Shown: one piece after another, positions 24,624-33,936 of the stretch
How the letters are laid out: each line of letters begins with the position of its first letter
How positions within the stretch are numbered: position 1 is the stretch's first letter
DNA from: Daejeonella lutea
GTDB lineage: Bacteria > Bacteroidota > Bacteroidia > Sphingobacteriales > Sphingobacteriaceae
Reading direction: 5' to 3'
NCBI RefSeq assembly: GCF_900168015.1
Contig: NZ_FUYR01000001.1
Coordinates: 742,943-806,942, forward strand
DNA: 64,000 bases
Notes under the pieces: model-generated
Told to the model about the DNA's origin: nothing
What the model saw: the letters and a program-made list of their open reading frames with translations, nothing else
The model's database searches: none
Made by a program: the position numbers and the translations under genes

Positions 24624-25379
24624 TTATACTAAATATGCAAGTATTTCTTCCTTGTTTCGAACGTAGAAAAGATGATTTTGCTGGATAAAGAACGCTTCCG
24701 GTTGTAGTTTTTGTATACCGGATATTAATATATCATCCAGCAGGATCTTATCTTCCTGATATACAACTAATCGTTGTTTCATTCGGCCTCCTTCGATCTC
24801 ATGAAAACTGAGTAAATTCTTGCCAGAATGTTCTAAGAATGATATTTCCCCTGCCACTTCGCCGTGTTGTATGAATCCCGGGAAAGTAAAGGAATTTTCA
24901 TATTCCGGAAAGGAAATTTCAGCAGGGTTGTCCACTGCCGGCGGGGCTATAGGTGAAGCGGTGAGATGATCAATCCAATAGTATTTTCTTGGCTGAATCC
25001 TGGTGTCGTACACCCCCAATCCACCGTCGCGAACCTCATTTAGAGAAATGTTATATTGTTCCCACAAAACTGTTCCGTCACTTGCACTAACCGAAAGAAC
25101 TCCCTTGCTCTCCGGTGTTTGGGAATGTTCAAAAGCATTGAGGATGAAGTTTTGACTTCCCGCAAAAGCCAGGCTGAGATTCCAGGTTTCGTGATATAAG
25201 CGTTCCTTAAAATACGTTTGGCCAGTTTTGAAATTTAATGAGCTAAACGAAACCTGCTTTGATTCAGAATTGCGGGTTTCAATGGCTAACAAGCCGCTGC
25301 CGTGAACTTTTATCTTCCAGACGAAACCAGAAAACTTCTCATTCAAGCCTGGAACAAGTGTATTATTATTGGGACGCAT
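24624..25379 (-). CDS. DUF4905 domain-containing protein
   Basis: 251 residues from the ATG at 25379 (TTG at 25388 possible). The wording KFSGFVWKIKVHGSGLLAIE, FKTGQTYFKERLYHETWNLS and YYWIDHLTASPI fits DUF4905, a Bacteroidota family with no known role. There is no signal peptide or membrane segment. The strand-rich sequence suggests a beta-propeller-like fold, which is a guess. It is the first gene of a minus-strand unit with the LysM protein and udk. Confidence 0.72.
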   Translation of the reverse strand: MRPNNNTLVPGLNEKFSGFVWKIKVHGSGLLAIETRNSESKQVSFSSLNFKTGQTYFKERLYHETWNLSLAFAGSQNFILNAFEHSQTPESKGVLSVSASDGTVLWEQYNISLNEVRDGGLGVYDTRIQPRKYYWIDHLTASPIAPPAVDNPAEISFPEYENSFTFPGFIQHGEVAGEISFLEHSGKNLLSFHEIEGGRMKQRLVVYQEDKILLDDILISGIQKLQPEAFFIQQNHLFYVRNKEEILAYLV

Positions 25380-25503
25380 AATTCGCAAATTAAGTCAATT
25401 TGCCAATTTAAGTGTCACCATAGTATTTAATTTACCATTCGCTTATTCAGGCAAGAAATTTGTATAGTGTTACCAGAAAAAATATTAACCAGATTTAATT
25501 ATC

Positions 25504-25983
25504 ATGAACGCTAAAGAAATCAGCTTAGAGGAAAAGGAAGTGAAGCCTATTGTAGACCAGTTAAATGATCTTTTGGCAAACTACCATATTCATTATCAAA
25601 AACTTCGGGGATGCCATTGGAATATCAAGGGTCCGCATTTTTTCACACTGCACATAAAGTTCGAAGAGCTTTATAATAACGCCCAGCAAACAATTGATGA
25701 GCTGGCAGAGCGGATATTAACACTAGGCAAATCACCTTACAGCACGTTTGCTGATTATATTAAGATTTCAAAAATTAAGGAAGCGAACACAATAGGAATG
25801 AAGGATAGTGATATGGTCGCAGCAATACTGGATGATTTCAGCAACCTTATCGAGCTTGAGCGCGAGATAATGAGCACTACTGCCGATGCAGGAGATGATG
25901 GGACAAATGACCTGATTAATAAGTTTATGCAGTTTAAGGAAAAGAATACGTGGATGTTGAGATCATTTGCAGGAAAAAGCTAA
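25504..25983 (+). CDS. dps: Dps-type ferritin-like DNA protection protein
   Basis: 159 residues. The Dps ferroxidase pattern is present: HYQKLRGCHWNIKGPHFFTL with the paired His, then KFEELYNNAQQTIDELAERI with Asp/Glu ligands from the neighbouring subunit. Dps forms 12-mers that oxidise and store iron with peroxide and can coat DNA, in stationary phase and oxidative stress. It is a single gene closed by a strong terminator. Confidence 0.93.
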   Translation: MNAKEISLEEKEVKPIVDQLNDLLANYHIHYQKLRGCHWNIKGPHFFTLHIKFEELYNNAQQTIDELAERILTLGKSPYSTFADYIKISKIKEANTIGMKDSDMVAAILDDFSNLIELEREIMSTTADAGDDGTNDLINKFMQFKEKNTWMLRSFAGKS

Positions 25984-26002
25984 GATCTACTGATTGAGGA
26001 AT

Positions 26003-26040
26003 AAAAAAGCCGCCCCATTAATAGGAGGCGGCTTTTTTAT
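26003..26040. terminator. Bidirectional terminator, dps / porin
   Basis: AAAAAAGCCGCC and GGCGGCTTTTTT pair around a short loop, giving a T-run on either strand. It serves the convergent dps and OMPP1 genes. Confidence 0.93.
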
Positions 26041-26052
26041 CTTAAGCACAAT

Positions 26053-27540
26053 TTAAAACCGTGTGCCTACAGTCAGAAAGACATTGTGGCGGGTGTTCTT
26101 TAATGACGCGATCGGGCCTGTCCCATTATTAAGCGTATAGGGCTTCACGTCTGAATTAAAGCCAACGTTCTGGTAAGTGAGGTCAACATAGTAATTCCTT
26201 ATTCTGTAACCCAACCCGCCGCTATAGGTGCTGGTATTTAAATCGGTGTCAGATAGATTTTTATAAGGATTGCCCTGCACTCCGTAACCACCGCGCAGCA
26301 TAATGTTTTCAATCTTGTATTCAGCTCCAACGCGATAGTTCACAGTGCTTTTGTAATTATCCAAAATATCACGGTTATTATCGTTGATCAGTGCATTGTC
26401 CCCATTCTGTGATGGGAGGAAGTTAATAGTTGAATAGTCCACAAAGTCCACGTCAGCGGAGAGGAATCCCTGATTTCCGAAGAAATAGCCAATACCACCA
26501 CTAAGCTTCATTGGAGTTCGCAGTTTGTATCTGAAATCGTATACTTCTTCGTCATTCAAGTATTGAGTTGCACCATTAACACTTTTAGAATAACGGGTGT
26601 CGAGATTTTCTGCGTAGGTATCTTCGATGGTATACCAGGTGGGACTTTGGAAAGTAGCACCAAGTCTTACGTTTGCAGTAGGACGGAAGATAGCACCAAC
26701 CTTTGCGTTTATACCTGAACCTCTGGTCAGCTGCCGCTGATTAAAATTAAGAACATAGTCACTGCCTTCGGTAACATTATAGCCGTCCTCAATATATTCA
26801 GTGTAGCTATTATAATTGATGCTTGCTAATCCAATACTAGCTCCGATATATAACTTGTTCTCATAATTTGCACCAAATGCAAAGTTGACTTCCGACTGGG
26901 ATCCGGTCCTGTCTGTAGTATTTGTCTGCACATTGTTGACATCCGTTTCCGGGAAATAGTAACCAGCGGCGTCATAGCCTATCAGGTAGTTATCATACGC
27001 CATACGCTCTAAGGTTCCTACCGGCAGGGTGCTGGGTGCACCATAATTATCTGTAGCTAACTCAGAATAGTAATCCGCAACGGAATTAACTCCGTTTGTG
27101 CCGGAGAACGTCACGTTATTGCCATAACCCTTTGTACGGTTATATCCCAGTCCGAAATTGAAGCTGATCCAGCCTTTGTCCAACTGAGCTCCTTTAGGCT
27201 TGGTTACTGTGGAGTTAAACACAACTGCAGCATGCGCAAGACCCATTTGGTCTTTCCGTCCAAGGTTTCTCTGACCAAGATATTGAGCATCTGCAGTAAA
27301 ACTGTTGAATTCTGGCGTGAGGCTAAATTCAGAGCGGGTAAATAAACCTAATCCTGCGGGATTGGCCCCAACTGAACTCAGGTCGCCACCAACACCTGTT
27401 TGGGCTCCTATAGCTTTAAATCGGGCTGTACTTCCGAAGGGAGTTTGCGAGAAACGAAGGGCATCTCCTGAATATTGGGCATATGCTTGTCCGGTAGCAG
27501 CCACTATGGCTGCCATGGATAATAGTATTCTGAAATTCAT
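26053..27540 (-). CDS. OMPP1/FadL/TodX family outer-membrane protein
   Basis: 495 residues. Signal peptide of about 21 residues ending GQAYA. The start of the mature part, YSGDALRFSQTPFGSTARFK and then GVGGDLSSVGANPAGLGLFTRSE, is the FadL-like hatch with the NPAG motif. Alternating strand pattern to the end, closing with NVFLTVGTRF and a terminal Phe for barrel assembly. It is a 14-strand outer-membrane channel for hydrophobic compounds. The Tyr/Gly-rich lipoprotein gene lies 20 bases upstream, so the pair may be an operon. Confidence 0.87.
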   Translation of the reverse strand: MNFRILLSMAAIVAATGQAYAQYSGDALRFSQTPFGSTARFKAIGAQTGVGGDLSSVGANPAGLGLFTRSEFSLTPEFNSFTADAQYLGQRNLGRKDQMGLAHAAVVFNSTVTKPKGAQLDKGWISFNFGLGYNRTKGYGNNVTFSGTNGVNSVADYYSELATDNYGAPSTLPVGTLERMAYDNYLIGYDAAGYYFPETDVNNVQTNTTDRTGSQSEVNFAFGANYENKLYIGASIGLASINYNSYTEYIEDGYNVTEGSDYVLNFNQRQLTRGSGINAKVGAIFRPTANVRLGATFQSPTWYTIEDTYAENLDTRYSKSVNGATQYLNDEEVYDFRYKLRTPMKLSGGIGYFFGNQGFLSADVDFVDYSTINFLPSQNGDNALINDNNRDILDNYKSTVNYRVGAEYKIENIMLRGGYGVQGNPYKNLSDTDLNTSTYSGGLGYRIRNYYVDLTYQNVGFNSDVKPYTLNNGTGPIASLKNTRHNVFLTVGTRF

Positions 27541-27560
27541 AAGGTTTTACTTAATAGGCA

Positions 27561-28523
27561 TTAATTTCCTCTTGATGGACGGCCACCGCCACCACCACTG
27601 CTGCTACCGCCACCATCACTTCTGCCGCCGCCGCTGTTGTTATTTGACGGAGGTGCGGAATTAATGCGTTCTGGCTGAGAACTCCTTTGCGGCTGCTGGC
27701 TGACACGCTCCGGTCTTGGTTGTGTTGCAGCAGGCCTTGACGTTGGAGCAGTTGAAGTACTGCCGTCATAACGACCGGCACGACTTCCGCCAGACTGGAT
27801 AACATTAGGGTTATTGCCGTTTCTGATAACGCCTCCAGCGTTTCCGCCATTTACAGCACCAGGATCGATGGGAAGACCATTTGATCCCCTTACCGGCCGC
27901 GGACGATAATTAGGTGAAGTATAAGCGGGACGACCAACACCGTAGCCACCACCATAATATCCGTTTCCGTAACCGCCCCCAAAGCCTATTCCATATGGAT
28001 TATAGTAAGAGGTAGTCCCCCAGAAATTACTGGTGTAGTTGTATCCGTAATATCTCCAAGGATTATAATTGAAGAACCCTCCATTGATGCCTACCGCCAG
28101 GTTTATACCGGGGCCGCCGTAGAAGCTAAACGGATTGTAAAATGGATCATAATAGCTACTGTACATGTTGCCGTAATAGCCATTGTACATGTTGCCGTAA
28201 TAGCCATTGTATATGCTGCCATAATTATATCCATAAATATTATTATAATATCCTCTCCACGGAGTGTAATTACGGAAGCGGTAAATTCTTTGGGCATAAT
28301 CACCACTGTATGCGTCCCGATAGAGTTCCTCATCAGTGACATAGTCGGATTTACGGGTCTCAGGATCAGCCTGAGCAACAACTTCTGCTTTTTCTTTAGC
28401 CTTTGCTTCAGAATAGTAAACATCATCATTTTGATCAACCTGGGCTGTTTGCTTGTTTGTTGCGCAGGAGCCCATGATCAGAAGCGATGAGATCGCCAGC
28501 AGGTGTGTAAGTTTAGTTTTCAT
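27561..28523 (-). CDS. Tyr/Gly/Asn-rich lipoprotein of low complexity
   Basis: 320 residues from the ATG at 28523; the open frame upstream of it is not protein-like. Signal MKTKLTHLLAISSLLIMGSC with Cys20 as the lipid anchor. An acidic helical stretch (VYYSEAKAKEKAEVVAQ) comes first. A Tyr/Asn/Gly-rich central region follows, with repeats of NGYYGNMY at about residues 100-125. It continues with GGYGNGYYGGGYG and ends in a Ser/Gly/Pro/Arg-rich tail. Similar proteins are frequent beside OMPP1-like porins in Pedobacter relatives. No function is known. Confidence 0.8.
   Translation of the reverse strand: MKTKLTHLLAISSLLIMGSCATNKQTAQVDQNDDVYYSEAKAKEKAEVVAQADPETRKSDYVTDEELYRDAYSGDYAQRIYRFRNYTPWRGYYNNIYGYNYGSIYNGYYGNMYNGYYGNMYSSYYDPFYNPFSFYGGPGINLAVGINGGFFNYNPWRYYGYNYTSNFWGTTSYYNPYGIGFGGGYGNGYYGGGYGVGRPAYTSPNYRPRPVRGSNGLPIDPGAVNGGNAGGVIRNGNNPNVIQSGGSRAGRYDGSTSTAPTSRPAATQPRPERVSQQPQRSSQPERINSAPPSNNNSGGGRSDGGGSSSGGGGGRPSRGN
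28163..28217. repeat. 24-bp tandem repeat within the lipoprotein gene
   Basis: GTACATGTTGCCGTAATAGC with CATT forms a 24-base unit repeated twice and then partially, encoding GYYGNMYN on the minus strand. The near-identity at DNA level implies recent slippage or recombination. Confidence 0.8.
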
Positions 28524-28680
28524 AACGGCAGTTATTTGGTTATAATCAACGTTTAATTTCAAGACGATAGTATTCTTAGAATGGTTGCATCTCAAAATTA
28601 TAATAGCTCGGGTAGTTTTATAACTTTGCTGACTGAACAATTCAATTAATAAATATACGAAATCTATTCCGTTTCAAGTT

Positions 28681-30153
28681 ATGAGCAAGGGTTTAACAAG
28701 CAGAGAAGACGATTATTCACAGTGGTATAATGAACTTGTTACAAAAGCAGACATGGCCGAGCACTCTGCCGTTCGTGGATGCATGGTTATAAAGCCATAT
28801 GGTTACGCCATATGGGAAAATATGCAAGCTGCACTCGATAAGATGTTTAAAGACACTGGTCACAGTAATGCTTATTTCCCCTTATTTATCCCGAAATCTT
28901 TCTTTTCAAAAGAAGCTTCGCACGTGGAAGGCTTTGCCACAGAGTGTGCTGTAGTTACTCATTATCGATTGAAGAATGATGGCAACGGAAATATTATTGT
29001 GGACGAAGATGCAAAGCTTGAAGAAGAACTCATTGTACGGCCTACCTCAGAAACGATTATTTGGAATACTTACAAAGGCTGGATACAATCGTACCGCGAC
29101 TTGCCAATTCTTGTTAACCAATGGGCAAATGTGGTTCGGTGGGAGATGAGAACACGCCTTTTCTTACGGACAGCAGAGTTTTTATGGCAGGAAGGACATA
29201 CAGCACATGCCACATCGCAGGAGGCTATAGAGGAAACGGAAAGAATGCTTGAAGTGTACGCAGACTTTGCCGAAAATTGGATGGCAGTTCCGGTTATCCG
29301 AGGAAAGAAAACAGCGAACGAACGCTTTGCCGGTGCTTTGGATACCTACTGTATTGAAGCGCTGATGCAAGATGGTAAAGCTTTACAAGCCGGTACGAGT
29401 CACTTCCTGGGACAAAATTTTGCAAAGGCCTTTGATGTTAAATTTACCAGCAAAGAAGGTAAGCTTGACCATGTGTGGGCAACGTCTTGGGGTGTTTCAA
29501 CCCGATTAATTGGCGCATTGATCATGGCGCATTCTGATGATTCCGGGTTAGTGCTGCCACCAAAACTCGCACCCATACAAGTGGTGATCGTCCCTATATA
29601 TCGGTCTGATGAGGAGTTTGATAAGATATCAGAATTAGCAAAAGAAATTTCGAAGGAGCTTAAGCTAAAGAACATTTCTGTTAAGTATGACAATAGAGAT
29701 ACACTGCGGCCTGGATTTAAATTCGCTGAGTATGAGCTCAAGGGTGTTCCGGTGAGGCTCGCTATTGGAGGCCGCGACCTGGAGAATGGAACAATTGAGA
29801 TAGCCAGACGAGATACCAAGGAGAAGCAGACGATTTCCAGAGATGGATTAGTTGGACATATTGAGGATCTTTTGATCGAAATGCAGCAAAGCATTTTTAA
29901 TAAAGCTTTGAAATTCAGGGAAGATAATACCCGGGAGGCCAATACTTATGAGGAGTTCAAGGCGATCCTGGATGAAAAGGCAGGTTTTGTATCAGCGCAC
30001 TGGGATGGTACTTCCGAAACTGAGAAACGGATCAAGGATGAAACAAAAGCCACCATACGCTGTATTCCTTTGAATAACAAGTTGGAAGAAGGTGTGTGCA
30101 TGGTTACCGGAAAGCCATCTTCTCAACGTGTATTGTTTGCAAGGGCGTATTAA
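28681..30153 (+). CDS. proS: Proline-tRNA ligase, short eukaryote/archaeal type
   Basis: 490 residues with no INS editing domain, as in the ProRS type shared with archaea. Class II motifs: motif 1 around [20 protein letters not shown], motif 2 in [20 protein letters not shown], then [11 protein letters not shown], motif 3 near [20 protein letters not shown]. An anticodon-binding domain starts near [14 protein letters not shown], and the C-terminal zinc-like domain ends [13 protein letters not shown] with a terminal Tyr, characteristic of this type. It charges tRNA-Pro. It is divergent from the lipoprotein gene. Confidence 0.96.
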   Translation: MSKGLTSREDDYSQWYNELVTKADMAEHSAVRGCMVIKPYGYAIWENMQAALDKMFKDTGHSNAYFPLFIPKSFFSKEASHVEGFATECAVVTHYRLKNDGNGNIIVDEDAKLEEELIVRPTSETIIWNTYKGWIQSYRDLPILVNQWANVVRWEMRTRLFLRTAEFLWQEGHTAHATSQEAIEETERMLEVYADFAENWMAVPVIRGKKTANERFAGALDTYCIEALMQDGKALQAGTSHFLGQNFAKAFDVKFTSKEGKLDHVWATSWGVSTRLIGALIMAHSDDSGLVLPPKLAPIQVVIVPIYRSDEEFDKISELAKEISKELKLKNISVKYDNRDTLRPGFKFAEYELKGVPVRLAIGGRDLENGTIEIARRDTKEKQTISRDGLVGHIEDLLIEMQQSIFNKALKFREDNTREANTYEEFKAILDEKAGFVSAHWDGTSETEKRIKDETKATIRCIPLNNKLEEGVCMVTGKPSSQRVLFARAY

Positions 30154-30193
30154 GGGATTACGAATAAGAATTAGAAGCTAACAAGATACTTCC

Positions 30194-30904
30194 ATGGCAG
30201 AAACGACGCCTTATGATCAGATACTTAAGCTGCTTGAAGATAAAGCACGTCTGAAGCAGCAGATATTCAGGACCACTTCTGACGTTTTCAGTCGTTTTAA
30301 AACAGAACTGGAAACTATCGGAACCAGGATGCGTTCAGATTTTAAGGACAAAGACGCAACTGTTGATATCTCATATTCTGATAAAGGTGATTTTGAAGCT
30401 CAGTTAAAGTTTTCGGGAGATGTTTTAGTGATCTCCATGCACAGTAATGTCTTTAGTTTCCCACCTGAGCACGCTGTTAATCAGTTGGCCTATGTTAAAG
30501 CAAATCCGACAAGGAAATACTGTGGAATAATTCACATTCACAATTTTCTGGCTGATTCGCTCAAATACAATCGTTCTTCCGACATGGGATACCTCCTTGG
30601 CAGGATTTTCATTAATGAGGAGGAGCACTTTTTTGTGGATGGACAAAGTCAGCTCGGTTTCCTTTTTAACTCATTTGGGAAAGGCAAGATTAAGCAGAGT
30701 CAGATAATTGAGATCCTGCAGCTGGCAATAGTTTACTGTATGGATTTTGATCTTTTGACACCACCTTTCGAGACGGTCAGACAAATTACGCTTCAGGAAA
30801 AGCAATTTATGGGTGCAAACTCGGGCTACCCAACAGGGAAAAGAATGGGCTATAAATTCAGAACTGAGCTTGACCCGACGGTAATTCCCAACAATAAGAA
30901 ATGA
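30194..30904 (+). CDS. Conserved-looking protein of unknown function
   Basis: 236 residues, cytoplasmic, without signal or membrane segment. An N-terminal helical start (YDQILKLLEDKARLKQQIF) leads to strand-rich sequence with GDVLVISMHSNVFSFPPEHA and RKYCGIIHIHNFLADSLKYN, and later EEHFFVDGQSQLGFLFNSFG. I cannot place it in a named family. It follows proS by 40 bases and may share its transcript. Confidence 0.75.
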   Translation: MAETTPYDQILKLLEDKARLKQQIFRTTSDVFSRFKTELETIGTRMRSDFKDKDATVDISYSDKGDFEAQLKFSGDVLVISMHSNVFSFPPEHAVNQLAYVKANPTRKYCGIIHIHNFLADSLKYNRSSDMGYLLGRIFINEEEHFFVDGQSQLGFLFNSFGKGKIKQSQIIEILQLAIVYCMDFDLLTPPFETVRQITLQEKQFMGANSGYPTGKRMGYKFRTELDPTVIPNNKK

Positions 30905-30984
30905 GTCAAGAGTTATCAGTTTATTGACTAATTCAAAATCTAAACTAACCAGCTTCTAGCAGTAGAGCTGCAAAATACGTTAAC

Positions 30985-32124
30985 ATGAAATTCGGAACCA
31001 AAGCTATTCATGCAGGACAGGAACCTGATCCTACTACAGGGGCAATAATGACCCCGATCTATCAAACCTCGACTTATTGGCAAAAATCGCCGGGCGATAA
31101 CAAAGGATTTGAATATTCACGCGGTACAAACCCGACCCGTCAGGCTTTGGAATCGTGTCTTGCTGCATTAGAGAATGCAAAACACGGACTTGCTTTTTCC
31201 AGTGGCATGGGGGCCACAGATGCCGTATTGAAATTATTGAGTCCCGGGGATGAAGTTATTACCGGAGACGACCTATACGGGGGGTCTTATCGCATATTCA
31301 CCAAGGTTTTTGCAAATTATGGGATTAAATTCCATTTCGTGGATATGACCAAAGCTGAAAATGTGAAACAACATATTAACAGCAACACAAAACTAATATG
31401 GATTGAAACTCCGACTAATCCAACCATGCAGATTGTGGACATTAAAGCGGTTGCAGGCATCGCAAAGGAGCGTCAGGTTCTTTTGGCTGTTGATAACACC
31501 TTTGCTTCTCCATATCTTCAGAATCCGATAGATCTGGGGGCTGATATTGTAATGCACTCTGTCACCAAATACTTGGGCGGACATTCGGATGTGGTCATGG
31601 GAGCTTTAATGGTGAACGATGATGATCTCTACAAGCGGCTTTGGTTCATTTACAATGCATGTGGTGCTACTCCTGGACCGATGGACAGTTTCCTCGTTCT
31701 ACGCGGCTTAAAAACTCTTCATTTAAGGATGAAAGCGCATTGTGAAAACGGAAGGCAGATTGCAGAATTTCTAAAGACTCATCCGAAAGTCGATAAGATT
31801 TACTGGCCTGGCTTTATTGATCACCCTAATCATGACATTGCTAAGAAACAAATGCGTGATTTTGGCGGAATGATATCTATCACCTTGAAGGGAGCTGATC
31901 TGCAGGAGACGTATAGAATTGCTTCTTCATTCAAGGTCTTTTCACTCGCCGAATCGCTAGGAGGCGTTGAATCACTTATCAATCATCCTGTGTCCATGAC
32001 CCACGGGTCTATTCCAAAGGCTGAAAGGGAAAAAGTTGGTGTTACTGATAACCTGCTCAGATTAAGCGTGGGAGTGGAGGATATTGAGGACTTGCTGGAG
32101 GATATCAAGCAAGCCCTATCGTAA
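30985..32124 (+). CDS. Cystathionine gamma-synthase/lyase family enzyme
   Basis: 379 residues, Cys/Met metabolism PLP enzyme. Marks: FGTKAIHAGQEPDPTTGAIM, PIYQTSTYWQ, FEYSRGTNPTRQALE, FSSGMGATDAVLKLL, and PLP Lys195 in HSVTKYLGGHSD. The end has ESLGGVESLINHPVSMTHGS and LRLSVGVEDIEDLLEDI. It makes or splits cystathionine in transsulfuration; synthase and lyase cannot be told apart by motif here. It lies 80 bases after the unknown gene and eight bases before the TIGR02757 gene. Confidence 0.9.
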   Translation: MKFGTKAIHAGQEPDPTTGAIMTPIYQTSTYWQKSPGDNKGFEYSRGTNPTRQALESCLAALENAKHGLAFSSGMGATDAVLKLLSPGDEVITGDDLYGGSYRIFTKVFANYGIKFHFVDMTKAENVKQHINSNTKLIWIETPTNPTMQIVDIKAVAGIAKERQVLLAVDNTFASPYLQNPIDLGADIVMHSVTKYLGGHSDVVMGALMVNDDDLYKRLWFIYNACGATPGPMDSFLVLRGLKTLHLRMKAHCENGRQIAEFLKTHPKVDKIYWPGFIDHPNHDIAKKQMRDFGGMISITLKGADLQETYRIASSFKVFSLAESLGGVESLINHPVSMTHGSIPKAEREKVGVTDNLLRLSVGVEDIEDLLEDIKQALS

Positions 32125-32132
32125 TACTTTAG

Positions 32133-33050
32133 GTGGAAGTGGAAAACGGCAGTCATCAATTTGATAGGACTTCTTTAAAAGAATTTTTAGATGAGAAAGC
32201 CGATTTGTACAATCGCCCGGGTTTTATTGAACTAGATCCTGTTTGTATCCCCCATAAATTTCAACTGAAACAAGATATCGAGATTATGGGTTTCTGGTCG
32301 GCCATGCTGGCCTGGGGGCAACGTAAAACCATAATCAACAAGTGCAATGAACTAATCGGTCTTATGGATGGGGCACCTTATGATTTTATCATGAATCATC
32401 AGGATACAGACCTTAAGCGTTTCACCGAATTCAAACATCGTACATTTAACGATACGGATACGCTTTATTTTGTTGAGTTTTTTAAACAACACTATAAAAT
32501 TTATCCTTCATTGGAGTCGGCATTTAATCCACGGGTAAATGAACCTTGTATGCCGGAATTTCGTGATGACTTTGCAACGATTTCCTGGCATAGTAATACA
32601 GGATCAGCAAGGCCATCTTCTGCCCCTTGCTACGCACATGAGACGAATTCATTGGTCGTTGAAAACGCACTTAATTATTTCAGGTCGTACTTCTTTTCAT
32701 TACCAGACTTTCCACGGAGAACGATAAAACATGTCTCCTCGCCACTTCAAAAATCGACCTGCAAGCGCTTAAACATGTTTTTACGATGGATGGTTAGGGA
32801 TGACGACAAAGGTGTGGACTTTGGAATCTGGAAGTCTTTACGACCCGCGGATTTGATATGTCCGACAGACCTGCACGTGGAGCGAGTGGCAAGAAAACTC
32901 AAGCTCATTCAGCGCAAGCAGGTTGACTGGCAGACAGCTCTCGAGCTTACTCACAATCTGCGTCAGTTTGATCCCTCTGACCCGGTAAAATATGATTTTG
33001 CATTATTTGGCTTAGGAATTGAAGAACAATTCCAAAATCAAATATTATGA
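32133..33050 (+). CDS. TIGR02757 family protein with an inserted segment
   Basis: 305 residues, GTG start (no ATG precedes the conserved core). Family marks: FWSAMLAWGQRKTIINKCNE, GAPYDFI, FKHRTFNDTDTLYFV, YFRSYFFSLPDFPRRT, HVSSPLQKSTCKRLNMFLRW and PTDLHVERVARKL. The family resembles HhH DNA glycosylases, but the function is untested. As I remember it the family is about 250-260 residues; here residues 132-172, Pro/Ser/His-rich, look like an insertion between two conserved blocks. Its stop overlaps the next gene (ATGA). Confidence 0.82.
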   Translation: MEVENGSHQFDRTSLKEFLDEKADLYNRPGFIELDPVCIPHKFQLKQDIEIMGFWSAMLAWGQRKTIINKCNELIGLMDGAPYDFIMNHQDTDLKRFTEFKHRTFNDTDTLYFVEFFKQHYKIYPSLESAFNPRVNEPCMPEFRDDFATISWHSNTGSARPSSAPCYAHETNSLVVENALNYFRSYFFSLPDFPRRTIKHVSSPLQKSTCKRLNMFLRWMVRDDDKGVDFGIWKSLRPADLICPTDLHVERVARKLKLIQRKQVDWQTALELTHNLRQFDPSDPVKYDFALFGLGIEEQFQNQIL

Positions 33051-33850
33051 AATCTATAACTACTACTTTACTAGCGCTGATTATCACATTCTCTGCATTT
33101 GCCCAGAATGATTCCCCTTACAAAACTTCCTTTAAGGCTGATGGTCCAATAATCCTCGGTAGCCTTGGTTTGGGTTATCTTGGCTTAAACATGATAAAGA
33201 ACAAAGATGCCCTGACTGTATCAGAAGCTATGGCGAAAACGCCGGACGATGTAAACGGATTCGACAGATTTAGTGCAGGTGATTTTTCTGAAAAAGCAGA
33301 TAAAGATAGCTACATACCTTTCTACGCTTCATTTGCGGCACCGGTTGTAATGCTTCTGAATAAGAATGAAAGCAAAAAAGCCGGGCAGATTATGGTTCTG
33401 TTCACGGAATCTATGGCCATAACCGGAGCCATGTTTAGTTTAACTGCGGGATCTGTCCAAAGAAGCCGACCGTTTGTTTACGGTACGGAAGCACCGTTAG
33501 ACAAGCGTATGGATAAAGATTCTCAACGTGCATTTTATGCTGGACATACGGCCGCAACAGCAACTGCAACATTTTTCCTGGCTAAAGTTTTTCAGGACTT
33601 TAATCCTGATTCAAAAGCGAAGCCATATGTATGGGCAGCGGCAGCACTTGTACCTGCTTCTGTGGGATATTTGAGATTGCGGGCTGGTCAGCACTTTTTA
33701 AGTGACAACTTGTTAGGTTATGCATTGGGAGCTGGAGTAGGAATTTTAGTTCCTCAATTGCATAAGAAAGGAAGTAATAGCAATTTTAGCTTAAGTCCTT
33801 CTGTTAATCCTGATTACAAGGGAGCCACACTTTTATATTCAATCAGATAG
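33047..33850 (+). CDS. PAP2-family membrane or exported phosphatase
   Basis: 267 residues. A signal peptide of about 19 residues ends AFAQ. PAP2 motifs: a shortened motif 1 around SVQRSRPFVYG, motif 2 in AFYAGHTAATATA (GH nucleophile region) and motif 3 in RLRAGQHFLSDNLLG (R...H...D). The protein would remove phosphate from lipids such as undecaprenyl pyrophosphate or phosphatidate on the outer side of the membrane. It is coupled to the TIGR02757 gene by a four-base overlap. Confidence 0.85.
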   Translation: MKSITTTLLALIITFSAFAQNDSPYKTSFKADGPIILGSLGLGYLGLNMIKNKDALTVSEAMAKTPDDVNGFDRFSAGDFSEKADKDSYIPFYASFAAPVVMLLNKNESKKAGQIMVLFTESMAITGAMFSLTAGSVQRSRPFVYGTEAPLDKRMDKDSQRAFYAGHTAATATATFFLAKVFQDFNPDSKAKPYVWAAAALVPASVGYLRLRAGQHFLSDNLLGYALGAGVGILVPQLHKKGSNSNFSLSPSVNPDYKGATLLYSIR

Positions 33851-33866
33851 TAAATCTATTCTTAAC

Positions 33867-33920
33867 GATGAGCAAATGGTCCAGCTGATTCACTCACTAG
33901 ATCTTTTGCTCATCTTTTAT
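33867..33920 (+). terminator. Hairpin after the PAP2 gene
   Basis: GATGAGCAAA (33867-33876) and TTTGCTCATC (33905-33914) are perfect complements across a 28-base loop and are followed by TTTTAT. The long loop makes it a modest terminator; it stands between convergent genes. Confidence 0.6.
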
Positions 33921-33936
33921 AATTTCTTAGCAGCAA

